A DNA stretch of 64,000 nucleotides from Limanda limanda. Lineage: Eukaryota; Chordata; Actinopteri; Pleuronectiformes; Pleuronectidae. The stretch spans positions 1-64,000 of the forward strand of contig NW_026870427.1 of the NCBI RefSeq assembly GCF_963576545.1, read 5' to 3'. Made by a program: the position numbers and the translations under genes. Shown here one piece after another: positions 35,831 through 50,103 of this stretch. The notes below the pieces were generated by a model that saw only the letters and a list, made by a program, of their open reading frames with translations, made no database searches and was not told where the DNA came from. Each line of letters starts with the position of its first letter. The stretch's first letter is position 1.

Positions 35831-38800
35831 GTCTCTCCGACCTTCACAAAAAAAGTTATTCAAGAATATCTCTTTCTCCTATGTGCTTTCATCCCTAACC
35901 CTAACCCTTCCGAAAGTCGGAGAAGCTCAAGGATGGTACCGATCGATGCGCGCTACCCCATTTAGTGGGGGTAGAGCCTACTTGCAAGTCTCTCCGACCT
36001 TCACAAAAAAAGTTATTCAAGAATATCTCTTTCTCCTATGTGCTTTCATCCCTAACCCTAACCCTAACCCTTCCGAAAGTCGGAGAAGCTCAAGGATGGT
36101 ACCGATCGATGCGCGCTACCCCATTTAGTGGGGGTAGAGCCTACTTGCAAGTCTCTCCGACCTTCACAAAAAAAGTTATTCAAGAATATCTCTTTCTCCT
36201 ATGTGCTTTCATCCCTAACCCTAACCCTAACCCTTCCGAAAGTCGGAGAAGCTCAAGGATGGTACCGATCGATGTGCGCTACCCCATTTAGTGGGGGTAG
36301 AGCCTACTTGCAAGTCTCTCCGACCTTCACAAAAAAAGTTATTCAAGAATATCTCTTTCTCCTATGTGCTTTCATCCCTAACCCTAACCCTAACCCTTCC
36401 GAAAGTCGGAGAAGCTCAAGGATGGTACTGATCGATGCGCGCAACCCCATTTAGTGGGGGTAGAGCCTACTTGCAAGTCTCTCCGACCTTCACAAAAAAA
36501 GTTATTCAAGAATATCTCCTCAGATTTGGGGGAATTTCGTCGGTCGACCTCTTCCGAAGGTCGTACAAGCTCGGGGATGGTACCAATCGATCCGCAGGAC
36601 CCAAATTAGTCCAGATGCAACCACTTTCCAAGTCTCTCCGACCTTCACAAAAAAAGTTATTCAAGAATATCTCTTTCTCCTATGTGCTTTCATCCCTAAC
36701 CCTAACCCTAACCCTTCCGAAAGTCGGAGAAGCTCAAGGATGGTACCGATCGATGCGCGCTACCCCATTTAGTGGGGGTAGAGCCTACTTGCAAGTCTCT
36801 CCGACCTTCACAAAAAAAGTTATTCAAGAATATCTCTTTCTCCTATGTGCTTTCATCCCTAACCCTAACCCTAACCCTTCCGAAAGTCGGAGAAGCTCAA
36901 GGATGGTACCGATCGATGCGCGCTACCCCATTTAGTGGGGGTAGAGCCTACTTGCAAGTCTCTCCGACCTTCACAAAAAAAGTTATTCAAGAATATCTCC
37001 TCAGATTTGGGGGAATTTCGTCGGTCGACCTCTTCCGAAGGTCGTACAAGCTCGGGGATGGTACCAATCGATCCGCAGGACCCAAATTAGTCCAGATGCA
37101 ACCACTTTCCAAGTCTCTCCGACCTTCACAAAAAAAGTTATTCAAGAATATCTCTTTCTCCTATGTGCTTTCATCCCTAACCCTAACCCTAACCCTTCCG
37201 AAAGTCGGAGAAGCTCAAGGATGGTACTGATCGATGCGCGCAACCCCATTTAGTGGGGGTAGAGCCTACTTGCAAGTCTCTCCGACCTTCACAAAAAAAG
37301 TTATTCAAGAATATCTCCTCAGATTTGGGGGAATTTCGTCGGTCGACCTCTTCCGAAGGTCTCACAAGCTCGGGGATGGTACCAATCGATCCGCAGGACC
37401 CAAATTAGTCCAGATGCAACCACTTTCCAAGTCTCTCCGACCTTCACAAAAAAAGTTATTCAAGAATATCTCTTTCTCCTATGTGCTTTCATCCCTAACC
37501 CTAACCCTAACCCTTCCGAAAGTCGGAGAAGCTCAAGGATGGTACCGATCGATGCGCGCTACCCCATTTAGTGGGGGTAGAGCCTACTTGCAAGTCTCTC
37601 CGACCTTCACAAAAAAAGTTATTCAAGAATATCTCTTTCTCCTATGTGCTTTCATCCCTAACCCTAACCCTAACCCTTCCGAAAGTCGGAGAAGCTCAAG
37701 GATGGTACCGATCGATGCGCGCTACCCCATTTAGTGGGGGTAGAGCCTACTTGCAAGTCTCTCCGACCTTCACAAAAAAAGTTATTCAAGAATATCTCCT
37801 CAGATTTGGGGGAATTTCGTCGGTCGACCTCTTCCGAAGGTCGTACAAGCTCGGGGATGGTACCAATCGATCCGCAGGACCCAAATTAGTCCAGATGCAA
37901 CCACTTTCCAAGTCTCTCCGACCTTCACAAAAAAAGTTATTCAAGAATATCTCTTTCTCCTATGTGCTTTCATCCCTAACCCTAACCCTTCCGAAAGTCG
38001 GAGAAGCTCAAGGATGGTACCGATCGATGCGCGCTACCCCATTTAGTGGGGGTAGAGCCTACTTGCAAGTCTCTCCGACCTTCACAAAAAAAGTTATTCA
38101 AGAATATCTCTTTCTCCTATGTGCTTTCATCCCTAACCCTAACCCTAACCCTTCCGAAAGTCGGAGAAGCTCAAGGATGGTACCGATCGATGCGCGCTAC
38201 CCCATTTAGTGGGGGTAGAGCCTACTTGCAAGTCTCTCCGACCTTCACAAAAAAAGTTATTCAAGAATATCTCTTTCTCCTATGTGCTTTCATCCCTAAC
38301 CCTAACCCTAACCCTTCCGAAAGTCGGAGAAGCTCAAGGATAGTACCGATCGATGCGCGCTACCCCATTTAGTGGGGGTAGAGCCTACTTGCAAGTCTCT
38401 CCGACCTTCACAAAAAAAGTTATTCAAGAATATCTCTTTCTCCTATGTGCTTTCATCCCTAACCCTAACCCTAACCCTTCCGAAAGTCGGAGAAGCTCAA
38501 GGATGGTACTGATCGATGCGCGCAACCCCATTTAGTGGGGGTAGAGCCTACTTGCAAGTCTCTCCGACCTTCACAAAAAAAGTTATTCAAGAATATCTCC
38601 TCAGATTTGGGGGAATTTCGTCGGTCGACCTCTTCCGAAGGTCGTACAAGCTCGGGAATGGTACCAATCGATCCGCAGGACCCAAATTAGTCCAGATGCA
38701 ACCACTTTCCAAGTCTCTCCGACCTTCACAAAAAAAGTTATTCAAGAATATCTCTTTCTCCTATGTGCTTTCATCCCTAACCCTAACCCTAACCCTTCCG

Positions 38801-41800
38801 AAAGTCGGAGAAGCTCAAGGATGGTACCGATCGATGCGCGCTACCCCATTTAGTGGGGGTAGAGCCTACTTGCAAGTCTCTCCGACCTTCACAAAAAAAG
38901 TTATTCAAGAATATCTCCTCAGATTTGGGGGAATTTCGTCGGTCGACCTCTTCCGAAGGTCGTACAAGCTCGGGGATGGTACCAATCGATCTGCAGGACC
39001 CAAATTAGTCCAGATGCAACCACTTTTCAAGTCTCTCCGACCTTCACAAAAAAAGTTATTCAAGAATATCTCTTTCTCCTATGTGCTTTCATCCCTAACC
39101 CTAACCCTTCCGAAAGTCGGAGAAGCTCAAGGATGGTACCGATCGATGCGCGCTACCCCATTTAGTGGGGGCAGAGCCTACTTGCAAGTCTCTCCGACCT
39201 TCACAAAAAAAGTTATTCAAGAATATCTCTTTCTCCTATGTGCTTTCATCCCTAACCCTAACCCTAACCCTTCCAAAAGTCGGAGAAGCTCAAGGATGGT
39301 ACCGATCGATGCGCGCTACCCCATTTAGTGGGGGTAGAGCCTACTTGCAAGTCTCTCCGACCTTCACAAAAAAAGTTATTCAAGAATATCTCTTTCTCCT
39401 ATGTGCTTTCATCCCTAACCCTAACCCTAACCCTTCCGAAAGTCGGAGAAGCTCAAGGATGGTACCGATCGATGCGCGCTACCCCATTTAGTGGGGGTAG
39501 AGCCTACTTGCAAGTCTCTCCGACCTTTCACAAAAAAAGTTATTCAAGAATATCTCTTTCTCCTATGTGCTTTCATCCCTAACCCTAACCCTAACCCTTC
39601 CGAAAGTCGGAGAAGCTCAAGGATGGTACTGATCGATGCGCGCAACCCCATTTAGTGGGGGTAGAGCCTACTTGCAAGTCTCTCCGACCTTCACAAAAAA
39701 AGTTATTCAAGAATATCTCCTCAGATTTGGGGGAATTTCGTCGGTCGACCTCTTCCGAAGGTCGTACAAGCTCGGGGATGGTACCAATCGATCCGCAGGA
39801 CCCAAATTAGTCCAGATGCAACCACTTTTCAAGTCTCTCCGACCTTCACAAAAAAAGTTATTCAAGAATATCTCTTTCTCCTATGTGCTTTCATCCCTAA
39901 CCCTAACCCTAACCCTTCCGAAAGTCGGAGAAGCTCAAGGATGGTACCGATCGATGCGCGCTACCCCATTTAGTGGGGGTAGAGCCTACTTGCAAGTCTC
40001 TCCGACCTTCACAAAAAAAGTTATTCAAGAATATCTCTTTCTCCTATGTGCTTTCATCCCTAACCCTAACCATAACCCTTCCGAAAGTCGGAGAAGCTCA
40101 AGGATGGTACCGATCGATGCGCGCTACCCCATTTAGTGGGGGTAGAGCCTACTTGCAAGTCTCTCCGACCTTCACAAAAAAAGTTATTCAAGAATATCTC
40201 TTTCTCCTATGTGCTTTCATCCCTAACCCTAACCCTTCCGAAAGTCGGAGAAGCTCAAGGATGGTACCGATCGATGCGCGCTACCCCATTTAGTGGGGGT
40301 AGAGCCTACTTGCAAGTCTCTCCGACCTTCACAAAAAAAGTTATTCAAGAATATCTCTTTCTCCTATGTGCTTTCATCCCTAACCCTAACCCTAACCCTT
40401 CCGAAAGTCGGAGAAGCTCAAGGATGGTACCGATCGATGCGCGCTACCCCATTTAGTGGGGGTAGAGCCTACTTGCAAGTCTCTCCGACCTTCACAAAAA
40501 AAGTTATTCAAGAATATCTCTTTCTCCTATGTGCTTTCATCCCTAACCCTAACCCTAACCCTTCCGAAAGTCGGAGAAGCTCAAGGATGGTACCGATCGA
40601 AGCGCGCTACCCCATTTAGTGGGGGTAGAGCCTACTTGCAAGTCTCTCCGACCTTCACAAAAAAAGTTATTCAAGAATATCTCTTTCTCCTATGTGCTTT
40701 CATCCCTAACCCTAACCCTAACCCTTCCGAAAGTCGGAGAAGCTCAAGGATGGTACCGATCGATGCGCGCTACCCCATTTAGTGGGGGTAGAGCCTACTT
40801 GCAAGTCTCTCCGACCTTCACAAAAAAAGTTATTCAAGAATATCTCTTTCTCCTATGTGCTTTCATCCCTAACCCTAACCCTAACCCTTCCGAAAGTCGG
40901 AGAAGCTCAAGGATGGTACTGATCGATGCGCGCAACCCCATTTAGTGGGGGTAGAGCCTACTTGCAAGTCTCTCCGACCTTCACAAAAAAAGTTATTCAA
41001 GAATATCTCCTCAGATTTGGGGGAATTTCGTCGGTCGACCTCTTCCGAAGGTCGTACAAGCTCGGGGATGGTACCAATCGATCCGCAGGACCCAAATTAG
41101 TCCAGATGCAACCACTTTCCAAGTCTCTCCAACCTTCACAAAAAAAGTTATTCAAGAATATCTCTTTCTCCTATGTGCTTTCATCCCTAACCCTAACCCT
41201 TCCGAAAGTCGGAGAAGCTCAAGGATGGTACCGATCGATGCGCGCTACCCCATTTAGTGGGGGTAGAGCCTACTTGCAAGTCTCTCCGACCTTCACAAAA
41301 AAAGTTATTCAAGAATATCTCTTTCTCCTATGTGCTTTCATCCCTAACCCTAACCCTAACCCTTCCGAAAGTCGGAGAAGCTCAAGGATGGTACCGATCG
41401 ATGCGCGCTACCCCATTTAGTGGGGGTAGAGCCTACTTGCAAGTCTCTCCGACCTTCACAAAAAAAGTTATTCAAGAATATCTCTTTCTCCTATGTGCTT
41501 TCATCCCTAACCCTAACCCTAACCCTTCCGAAAGTCGGAGAAGCTCAAGGATGGTACCGATCGATGCGCGCTACCCCATTTAGTGGGGGTAGAGCCTACT
41601 TGCAAGTCTCTCCGACCTTCACAAAAAAAGTTATTCAAGAATATCTCTTTCTCCTATGTGCTTTCATCCCTAACCCTAACCCTAACCCTTCCGAAAGTCG
41701 GAGAAGCTCAAGGATGGTACCGATCGATGCGCGCTACCCCATTTAGTGGGGGTAGAGCCTACTTGCAAGTCTCTCCGACCTTCACAAAAAAAGTTATTCA

Positions 41801-42406
41801 AGAATATCTCTTTCTCCTATGTGCTTTCATCCCTAACCCTAACCCTTCCGAAAGTCGGAGAAGCTCAAGGATGGTACCGATCGATGCGCGCTACCCCATT
41901 TAGTGGGGGTAGAGCCTACTTGCAAGTCTCTCCGACCTTCACAAAAAAAGTTATTCAAGAATATCTCTTTCTCCTATGTGCTTTCATCCCTAACCCTAAC
42001 CCTAACCCTTCCGAAAGTCGGAGAAGCTCAAGGATGGTACCGATCGATGCGCGCTACCCCATTTAGTGGGGGTAGAGCCTACTTGCAAGTCTCTCCGACC
42101 TTCACAAAAAAAGTTATTCAAGAATATCTCTTTCTCCTATGTGCTTTCATCCCTAACCCTAACCCTAACCCTTCCGAAAGTCGGAGAAGCTCAAGGATGG
42201 TACTGATCGATGCGCGCAACCCCATTTAGTGGGGGTAGAGCCTACTTGCAAGTCTCTCCGACCTTCACAAAAAAAGTTATTCAAGAATATCTCCTCAGAT
42301 TTGGGGGAATTTCGTCGGTCGACCTCTTCCGAAGGTCGTACAAGCTCGGGGATGGTACCAATCGATCCGCAGGACCCAAATTAGTCCAGATGCAACCACT
42401 TTCCAA
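35831..42406 (+). repeat. 6,576-bp higher-order unit, copy 1 (41 monomers)
   Basis: a35831, A35988, A36151, A'36314, B36477, A36632, A36795, B36958, A'37113, B37276, A37431, A37594, B37757, a37912, A38069, Ar38232, A'38395, BN38558, A38713, B38876, a39031, A39188, A39351, A'39514, B39678, A39833, A39996, a40159, A40316, A40479, A40642, A'40805, B40968, a41123, A41280, A41443, A41606, a41769, A41926, A'42089, B42252. Nine B, six a and 26 A (one with +1 bp) sum to 6,576. Markers: GTGCGC near 36274, GGTCTCACAAG near 37361, GGGGCAGAG at 39172, an extra T near 39527, AACCATAACC near 40072, GATCGAAGCG near 40601 and CTCCAACC at 41131. Confidence 0.95.
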
Positions 42407-45400
42407 GTCTCTCCGACCTTCACAAAAAAAGTTATTCAAGAATATCTCTTTCTCCTATGTGCTTTCATCCCTAACCCTAACCCTTCCGAAAGTCGGAGAA
42501 GCTCAAGGATGGTACCGATCGATGCGCGCTACCCCATTTAGTGGGGGTAGAGCCTACTTGCAAGTCTCTCCGACCTTCACAAAAAAAGTTATTCAAGAAT
42601 ATCTCTTTCTCCTATGTGCTTTCATCCCTAACCCTAACCCTAACCCTTCCGAAAGTCGGAGAAGCTCAAGGATGGTACCGATCGATGCGCGCTACCCCAT
42701 TTAGTGGGGGTAGAGCCTACTTGCAAGTCTCTCCGACCTTCACAAAAAAAGTTATTCAAGAATATCTCTTTCTCCTATGTGCTTTCATCCCTAACCCTAA
42801 CCCTAACCCTTCCGAAAGTCGGAGAAGCTCAAGGATGGTACCGATCGATGTGCGCTACCCCATTTAGTGGGGGTAGAGCCTACTTGCAAGTCTCTCCGAC
42901 CTTCACAAAAAAAGTTATTCAAGAATATCTCTTTCTCCTATGTGCTTTCATCCCTAACCCTAACCCTAACCCTTCCGAAAGTCGGAGAAGCTCAAGGATG
43001 GTACTGATCGATGCGCGCAACCCCATTTAGTGGGGGTAGAGCCTACTTGCAAGTCTCTCCGACCTTCACAAAAAAAGTTATTCAAGAATATCTCCTCAGA
43101 TTTGGGGGAATTTCGTCGGTCGACCTCTTCCGAAGGTCGTACAAGCTCGGGGATGGTACCAATCGATCCGCAGGACCCAAATTAGTCCAGATGCAACCAC
43201 TTTCCAAGTCTCTCCGACCTTCACAAAAAAAGTTATTCAAGAATATCTCTTTCTCCTATGTGCTTTCATCCCTAACCCTAACCCTAACCCTTCCGAAAGT
43301 CGGAGAAGCTCAAGGATGGTACCGATCGATGCGCGCTACCCCATTTAGTGGGGGTAGAGCCTACTTGCAAGTCTCTCCGACCTTCACAAAAAAAGTTATT
43401 CAAGAATATCTCTTTCTCCTATGTGCTTTCATCCCTAACCCTAACCCTAACCCTTCCGAAAGTCGGAGAAGCTCAAGGATGGTACCGATCGATGCGCGCT
43501 ACCCCATTTAGTGGGGGTAGAGCCTACTTGCAAGTCTCTCCGACCTTCACAAAAAAAGTTATTCAAGAATATCTCCTCAGATTTGGGGGAATTTCGTCGG
43601 TCGACCTCTTCCGAAGGTCGTACAAGCTCGGGGATGGTACCAATCGATCCGCAGGACCCAAATTAGTCCAGATGCAACCACTTTCCAAGTCTCTCCGACC
43701 TTCACAAAAAAAGTTATTCAAGAATATCTCTTTCTCCTATGTGCTTTCATCCCTAACCCTAACCCTAACCCTTCCGAAAGTCGGAGAAGCTCAAGGATGG
43801 TACTGATCGATGCGCGCAACCCCATTTAGTGGGGGTAGAGCCTACTTGCAAGTCTCTCCGACCTTCACAAAAAAAGTTATTCAAGAATATCTCCTCAGAT
43901 TTGGGGGAATTTCGTCGGTCGACCTCTTCCGAAGGTCTCACAAGCTCGGGGATGGTACCAATCGATCCGCAGGACCCAAATTAGTCCAGATGCAACCACT
44001 TTCCAAGTCTCTCCGACCTTCACAAAAAAAGTTATTCAAGAATATCTCTTTCTCCTATGTGCTTTCATCCCTAACCCTAACCCTAACCCTTCCGAAAGTC
44101 GGAGAAGCTCAAGGATGGTACCGATCGATGCGCGCTACCCCATTTAGTGGGGGTAGAGCCTACTTGCAAGTCTCTCCGACCTTCACAAAAAAAGTTATTC
44201 AAGAATATCTCTTTCTCCTATGTGCTTTCATCCCTAACCCTAACCCTAACCCTTCCGAAAGTCGGAGAAGCTCAAGGATGGTACCGATCGATGCGCGCTA
44301 CCCCATTTAGTGGGGGTAGAGCCTACTTGCAAGTCTCTCCGACCTTCACAAAAAAAGTTATTCAAGAATATCTCCTCAGATTTGGGGGAATTTCGTCGGT
44401 CGACCTCTTCCGAAGGTCGTACAAGCTCGGGGATGGTACCAATCGATCCGCAGGACCCAAATTAGTCCAGATGCAACCACTTTCCAAGTCTCTCCGACCT
44501 TCACAAAAAAAGTTATTCAAGAATATCTCTTTCTCCTATGTGCTTTCATCCCTAACCCTAACCCTTCCGAAAGTCGGAGAAGCTCAAGGATGGTACCGAT
44601 CGATGCGCGCTACCCCATTTAGTGGGGGTAGAGCCTACTTGCAAGTCTCTCCGACCTTCACAAAAAAAGTTATTCAAGAATATCTCTTTCTCCTATGTGC
44701 TTTCATCCCTAACCCTAACCCTAACCCTTCCGAAAGTCGGAGAAGCTCAAGGATGGTACCGATCGATGCGCGCTACCCCATTTAGTGGGGGTAGAGCCTA
44801 CTTGCAAGTCTCTCCGACCTTCACAAAAAAAGTTATTCAAGAATATCTCTTTCTCCTATGTGCTTTCATCCCTAACCCTAACCCTAACCCTTCCGAAAGT
44901 CGGAGAAGCTCAAGGATAGTACCGATCGATGCGCGCTACCCCATTTAGTGGGGGTAGAGCCTACTTGCAAGTCTCTCCGACCTTCACAAAAAAAGTTATT
45001 CAAGAATATCTCTTTCTCCTATGTGCTTTCATCCCTAACCCTAACCCTAACCCTTCCGAAAGTCGGAGAAGCTCAAGGATGGTACTGATCGATGCGCGCA
45101 ACCCCATTTAGTGGGGGTAGAGCCTACTTGCAAGTCTCTCCGACCTTCACAAAAAAAGTTATTCAAGAATATCTCCTCAGATTTGGGGGAATTTCGTCGG
45201 TCGACCTCTTCCGAAGGTCGTACAAGCTCGGGAATGGTACCAATCGATCCGCAGGACCCAAATTAGTCCAGATGCAACCACTTTCCAAGTCTCTCCGACC
45301 TTCACAAAAAAAGTTATTCAAGAATATCTCTTTCTCCTATGTGCTTTCATCCCTAACCCTAACCCTAACCCTTCCGAAAGTCGGAGAAGCTCAAGGATGG

Positions 45401-48400
45401 TACCGATCGATGCGCGCTACCCCATTTAGTGGGGGTAGAGCCTACTTGCAAGTCTCTCCGACCTTCACAAAAAAAGTTATTCAAGAATATCTCCTCAGAT
45501 TTGGGGGAATTTCGTCGGTCGACCTCTTCCGAAGGTCGTACAAGCTCGGGGATGGTACCAATCGATCTGCAGGACCCAAATTAGTCCAGATGCAACCACT
45601 TTTCAAGTCTCTCCGACCTTCACAAAAAAAGTTATTCAAGAATATCTCTTTCTCCTATGTGCTTTCATCCCTAACCCTAACCCTTCCGAAAGTCGGAGAA
45701 GCTCAAGGATGGTACCGATCGATGCGCGCTACCCCATTTAGTGGGGGCAGAGCCTACTTGCAAGTCTCTCCGACCTTCACAAAAAAAGTTATTCAAGAAT
45801 ATCTCTTTCTCCTATGTGCTTTCATCCCTAACCCTAACCCTAACCCTTCCAAAAGTCGGAGAAGCTCAAGGATGGTACCGATCGATGCGCGCTACCCCAT
45901 TTAGTGGGGGTAGAGCCTACTTGCAAGTCTCTCCGACCTTCACAAAAAAAGTTATTCAAGAATATCTCTTTCTCCTATGTGCTTTCATCCCTAACCCTAA
46001 CCCTAACCCTTCCGAAAGTCGGAGAAGCTCAAGGATGGTACCGATCGATGCGCGCTACCCCATTTAGTGGGGGTAGAGCCTACTTGCAAGTCTCTCCGAC
46101 CTTTCACAAAAAAAGTTATTCAAGAATATCTCTTTCTCCTATGTGCTTTCATCCCTAACCCTAACCCTAACCCTTCCGAAAGTCGGAGAAGCTCAAGGAT
46201 GGTACTGATCGATGCGCGCAACCCCATTTAGTGGGGGTAGAGCCTACTTGCAAGTCTCTCCGACCTTCACAAAAAAAGTTATTCAAGAATATCTCCTCAG
46301 ATTTGGGGGAATTTCGTCGGTCGACCTCTTCCGAAGGTCGTACAAGCTCGGGGATGGTACCAATCGATCCGCAGGACCCAAATTAGTCCAGATGCAACCA
46401 CTTTTCAAGTCTCTCCGACCTTCACAAAAAAAGTTATTCAAGAATATCTCTTTCTCCTATGTGCTTTCATCCCTAACCCTAACCCTAACCCTTCCGAAAG
46501 TCGGAGAAGCTCAAGGATGGTACCGATCGATGCGCGCTACCCCATTTAGTGGGGGTAGAGCCTACTTGCAAGTCTCTCCGACCTTCACAAAAAAAGTTAT
46601 TCAAGAATATCTCTTTCTCCTATGTGCTTTCATCCCTAACCCTAACCATAACCCTTCCGAAAGTCGGAGAAGCTCAAGGATGGTACCGATCGATGCGCGC
46701 TACCCCATTTAGTGGGGGTAGAGCCTACTTGCAAGTCTCTCCGACCTTCACAAAAAAAGTTATTCAAGAATATCTCTTTCTCCTATGTGCTTTCATCCCT
46801 AACCCTAACCCTTCCGAAAGTCGGAGAAGCTCAAGGATGGTACCGATCGATGCGCGCTACCCCATTTAGTGGGGGTAGAGCCTACTTGCAAGTCTCTCCG
46901 ACCTTCACAAAAAAAGTTATTCAAGAATATCTCTTTCTCCTATGTGCTTTCATCCCTAACCCTAACCCTAACCCTTCCGAAAGTCGGAGAAGCTCAAGGA
47001 TGGTACCGATCGATGCGCGCTACCCCATTTAGTGGGGGTAGAGCCTACTTGCAAGTCTCTCCGACCTTCACAAAAAAAGTTATTCAAGAATATCTCTTTC
47101 TCCTATGTGCTTTCATCCCTAACCCTAACCCTAACCCTTCCGAAAGTCGGAGAAGCTCAAGGATGGTACCGATCGAAGCGCGCTACCCCATTTAGTGGGG
47201 GTAGAGCCTACTTGCAAGTCTCTCCGACCTTCACAAAAAAAGTTATTCAAGAATATCTCTTTCTCCTATGTGCTTTCATCCCTAACCCTAACCCTAACCC
47301 TTCCGAAAGTCGGAGAAGCTCAAGGATGGTACCGATCGATGCGCGCTACCCCATTTAGTGGGGGTAGAGCCTACTTGCAAGTCTCTCCGACCTTCACAAA
47401 AAAAGTTATTCAAGAATATCTCTTTCTCCTATGTGCTTTCATCCCTAACCCTAACCCTAACCCTTCCGAAAGTCGGAGAAGCTCAAGGATGGTACTGATC
47501 GATGCGCGCAACCCCATTTAGTGGGGGTAGAGCCTACTTGCAAGTCTCTCCGACCTTCACAAAAAAAGTTATTCAAGAATATCTCCTCAGATTTGGGGGA
47601 ATTTCGTCGGTCGACCTCTTCCGAAGGTCGTACAAGCTCGGGGATGGTACCAATCGATCCGCAGGACCCAAATTAGTCCAGATGCAACCACTTTCCAAGT
47701 CTCTCCAACCTTCACAAAAAAAGTTATTCAAGAATATCTCTTTCTCCTATGTGCTTTCATCCCTAACCCTAACCCTTCCGAAAGTCGGAGAAGCTCAAGG
47801 ATGGTACCGATCGATGCGCGCTACCCCATTTAGTGGGGGTAGAGCCTACTTGCAAGTCTCTCCGACCTTCACAAAAAAAGTTATTCAAGAATATCTCTTT
47901 CTCCTATGTGCTTTCATCCCTAACCCTAACCCTAACCCTTCCGAAAGTCGGAGAAGCTCAAGGATGGTACCGATCGATGCGCGCTACCCCATTTAGTGGG
48001 GGTAGAGCCTACTTGCAAGTCTCTCCGACCTTCACAAAAAAAGTTATTCAAGAATATCTCTTTCTCCTATGTGCTTTCATCCCTAACCCTAACCCTAACC
48101 CTTCCGAAAGTCGGAGAAGCTCAAGGATGGTACCGATCGATGCGCGCTACCCCATTTAGTGGGGGTAGAGCCTACTTGCAAGTCTCTCCGACCTTCACAA
48201 AAAAAGTTATTCAAGAATATCTCTTTCTCCTATGTGCTTTCATCCCTAACCCTAACCCTAACCCTTCCGAAAGTCGGAGAAGCTCAAGGATGGTACCGAT
48301 CGATGCGCGCTACCCCATTTAGTGGGGGTAGAGCCTACTTGCAAGTCTCTCCGACCTTCACAAAAAAAGTTATTCAAGAATATCTCTTTCTCCTATGTGC

Positions 48401-48982
48401 TTTCATCCCTAACCCTAACCCTTCCGAAAGTCGGAGAAGCTCAAGGATGGTACCGATCGATGCGCGCTACCCCATTTAGTGGGGGTAGAGCCTACTTGCA
48501 AGTCTCTCCGACCTTCACAAAAAAAGTTATTCAAGAATATCTCTTTCTCCTATGTGCTTTCATCCCTAACCCTAACCCTAACCCTTCCGAAAGTCGGAGA
48601 AGCTCAAGGATGGTACCGATCGATGCGCGCTACCCCATTTAGTGGGGGTAGAGCCTACTTGCAAGTCTCTCCGACCTTCACAAAAAAAGTTATTCAAGAA
48701 TATCTCTTTCTCCTATGTGCTTTCATCCCTAACCCTAACCCTAACCCTTCCGAAAGTCGGAGAAGCTCAAGGATGGTACTGATCGATGCGCGCAACCCCA
48801 TTTAGTGGGGGTAGAGCCTACTTGCAAGTCTCTCCGACCTTCACAAAAAAAGTTATTCAAGAATATCTCCTCAGATTTGGGGGAATTTCGTCGGTCGACC
48901 TCTTCCGAAGGTCGTACAAGCTCGGGGATGGTACCAATCGATCCGCAGGACCCAAATTAGTCCAGATGCAACCACTTTCCAA
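42407..48982 (+). repeat. 6,576-bp higher-order unit, copy 2
   Basis: Every monomer of copy 1 recurs 6,576 bp downstream in the same order and subtype (B at 43053, 43534, 43852, 44333, 45134, 45452, 46254, 47544 and 48828). All the rare markers are repeated, including the single-base insertion near 46103 and GATCGAAGCG near 47177. In the frames I compared no difference between the copies was visible. Matching at this offset continues through a48983 and A49140, then stops in the monomer at 49303, which is type a where copy 2 has A42727. Confidence 0.95.
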
Positions 48983-50103
48983 GTCTCTCCGACCTTCACA
49001 AAAAAAGTTATTCAAGAATATCTCTTTCTCCTATGTGCTTTCATCCCTAACCCTAACCCTTCCGAAAGTCGGAGAAGCTCAAGGATGGTACCGATCGATG
49101 CGCGCTACCCCATTTAGTGGGGGTAGAGCCTACTTGCAAGTCTCTCCGACCTTCACAAAAAAAGTTATTCAAGAATATCTCTTTCTCCTATGTGCTTTCA
49201 TCCCTAACCCTAACCCTAACCCTTCCGAAAGTCGGAGAAGCTCAAGGATGGTACCGATCGATGCGCGCTACCCCATTTAGTGGGGGTAGAGCCTACTTGC
49301 AAGTCTCTCCGACCTTCACAAAAAAAGTTATTCAAGAATATCTCTTTCTCCTATGTGCTTTCATCCCTAACCCTAACCCTTCCGAAAGTCGGAGAAGCTC
49401 AAGGATGGTACCGATCGATGCGCGCTACCCCATTTAGTGGGGGTAGAGCCTACTTGCAAGTCTCTCCGACCTTCACAAAAAAAGTTATTCAAGAATATCT
49501 CTTTCTCCTATGTGCTTTCATCCCTAACCCTAACCCTAACCCTTCCGAAAGTCGGAGAAGCTCAAAGATGGTACCGATCGATGCGCGCTACCCCATTTAG
49601 TGGGGGTAGAGCCTACTTGCAAGTCTCTCCGACCTTCACAAAAAAAGTTATTCAAGAATATCTCTTTCTCCTATGTGCTTTCATCCCTAACCCTAACCCT
49701 AACCCTTCCGAAAGTCGGAGAAGCTCAAGGATGGTACCGATCGATGCGCGCTACCCCATTTAGTGGGGGTAGAGCCTACTTGCAAGTCTCTCCGACCTTC
49801 ACAAAAAAAGTTATTCAAGAATATCTCTTTCTCCTATGTGCTTTCATCCCTAACCCTAACCCTAACCCTTCCGAAAGTCGGAGAAGCTCAAGGATGGTAC
49901 TGATCGATGCGCGCAACCCCATTTAGTGGGGGTAGAGCCTACTTGCAAGTCTCTCCGACCTTCACAAAAAAAGTTATTCAAGAATATCTCCTCAGATTTG
50001 GGGGAATTTCGTCGGTCGACCTCTTCCGAAGGTCGTACAAGCTCGGGGATGGTACCAATCGATCCGCAGGACCCAAATTAGTCCAGATGCAACCACTTTC
50101 CAA
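48983..50103 (+). repeat. Linking segment 48983-50103
   Basis: a48983, A49140, a49303, A49460, A49623, A'49786, B49949. A49460 has CTCAAAGATGG, a marker seen again at 54769 and 62171. B49949 is followed by a full A rather than the usual type a of this region. Confidence 0.9.
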
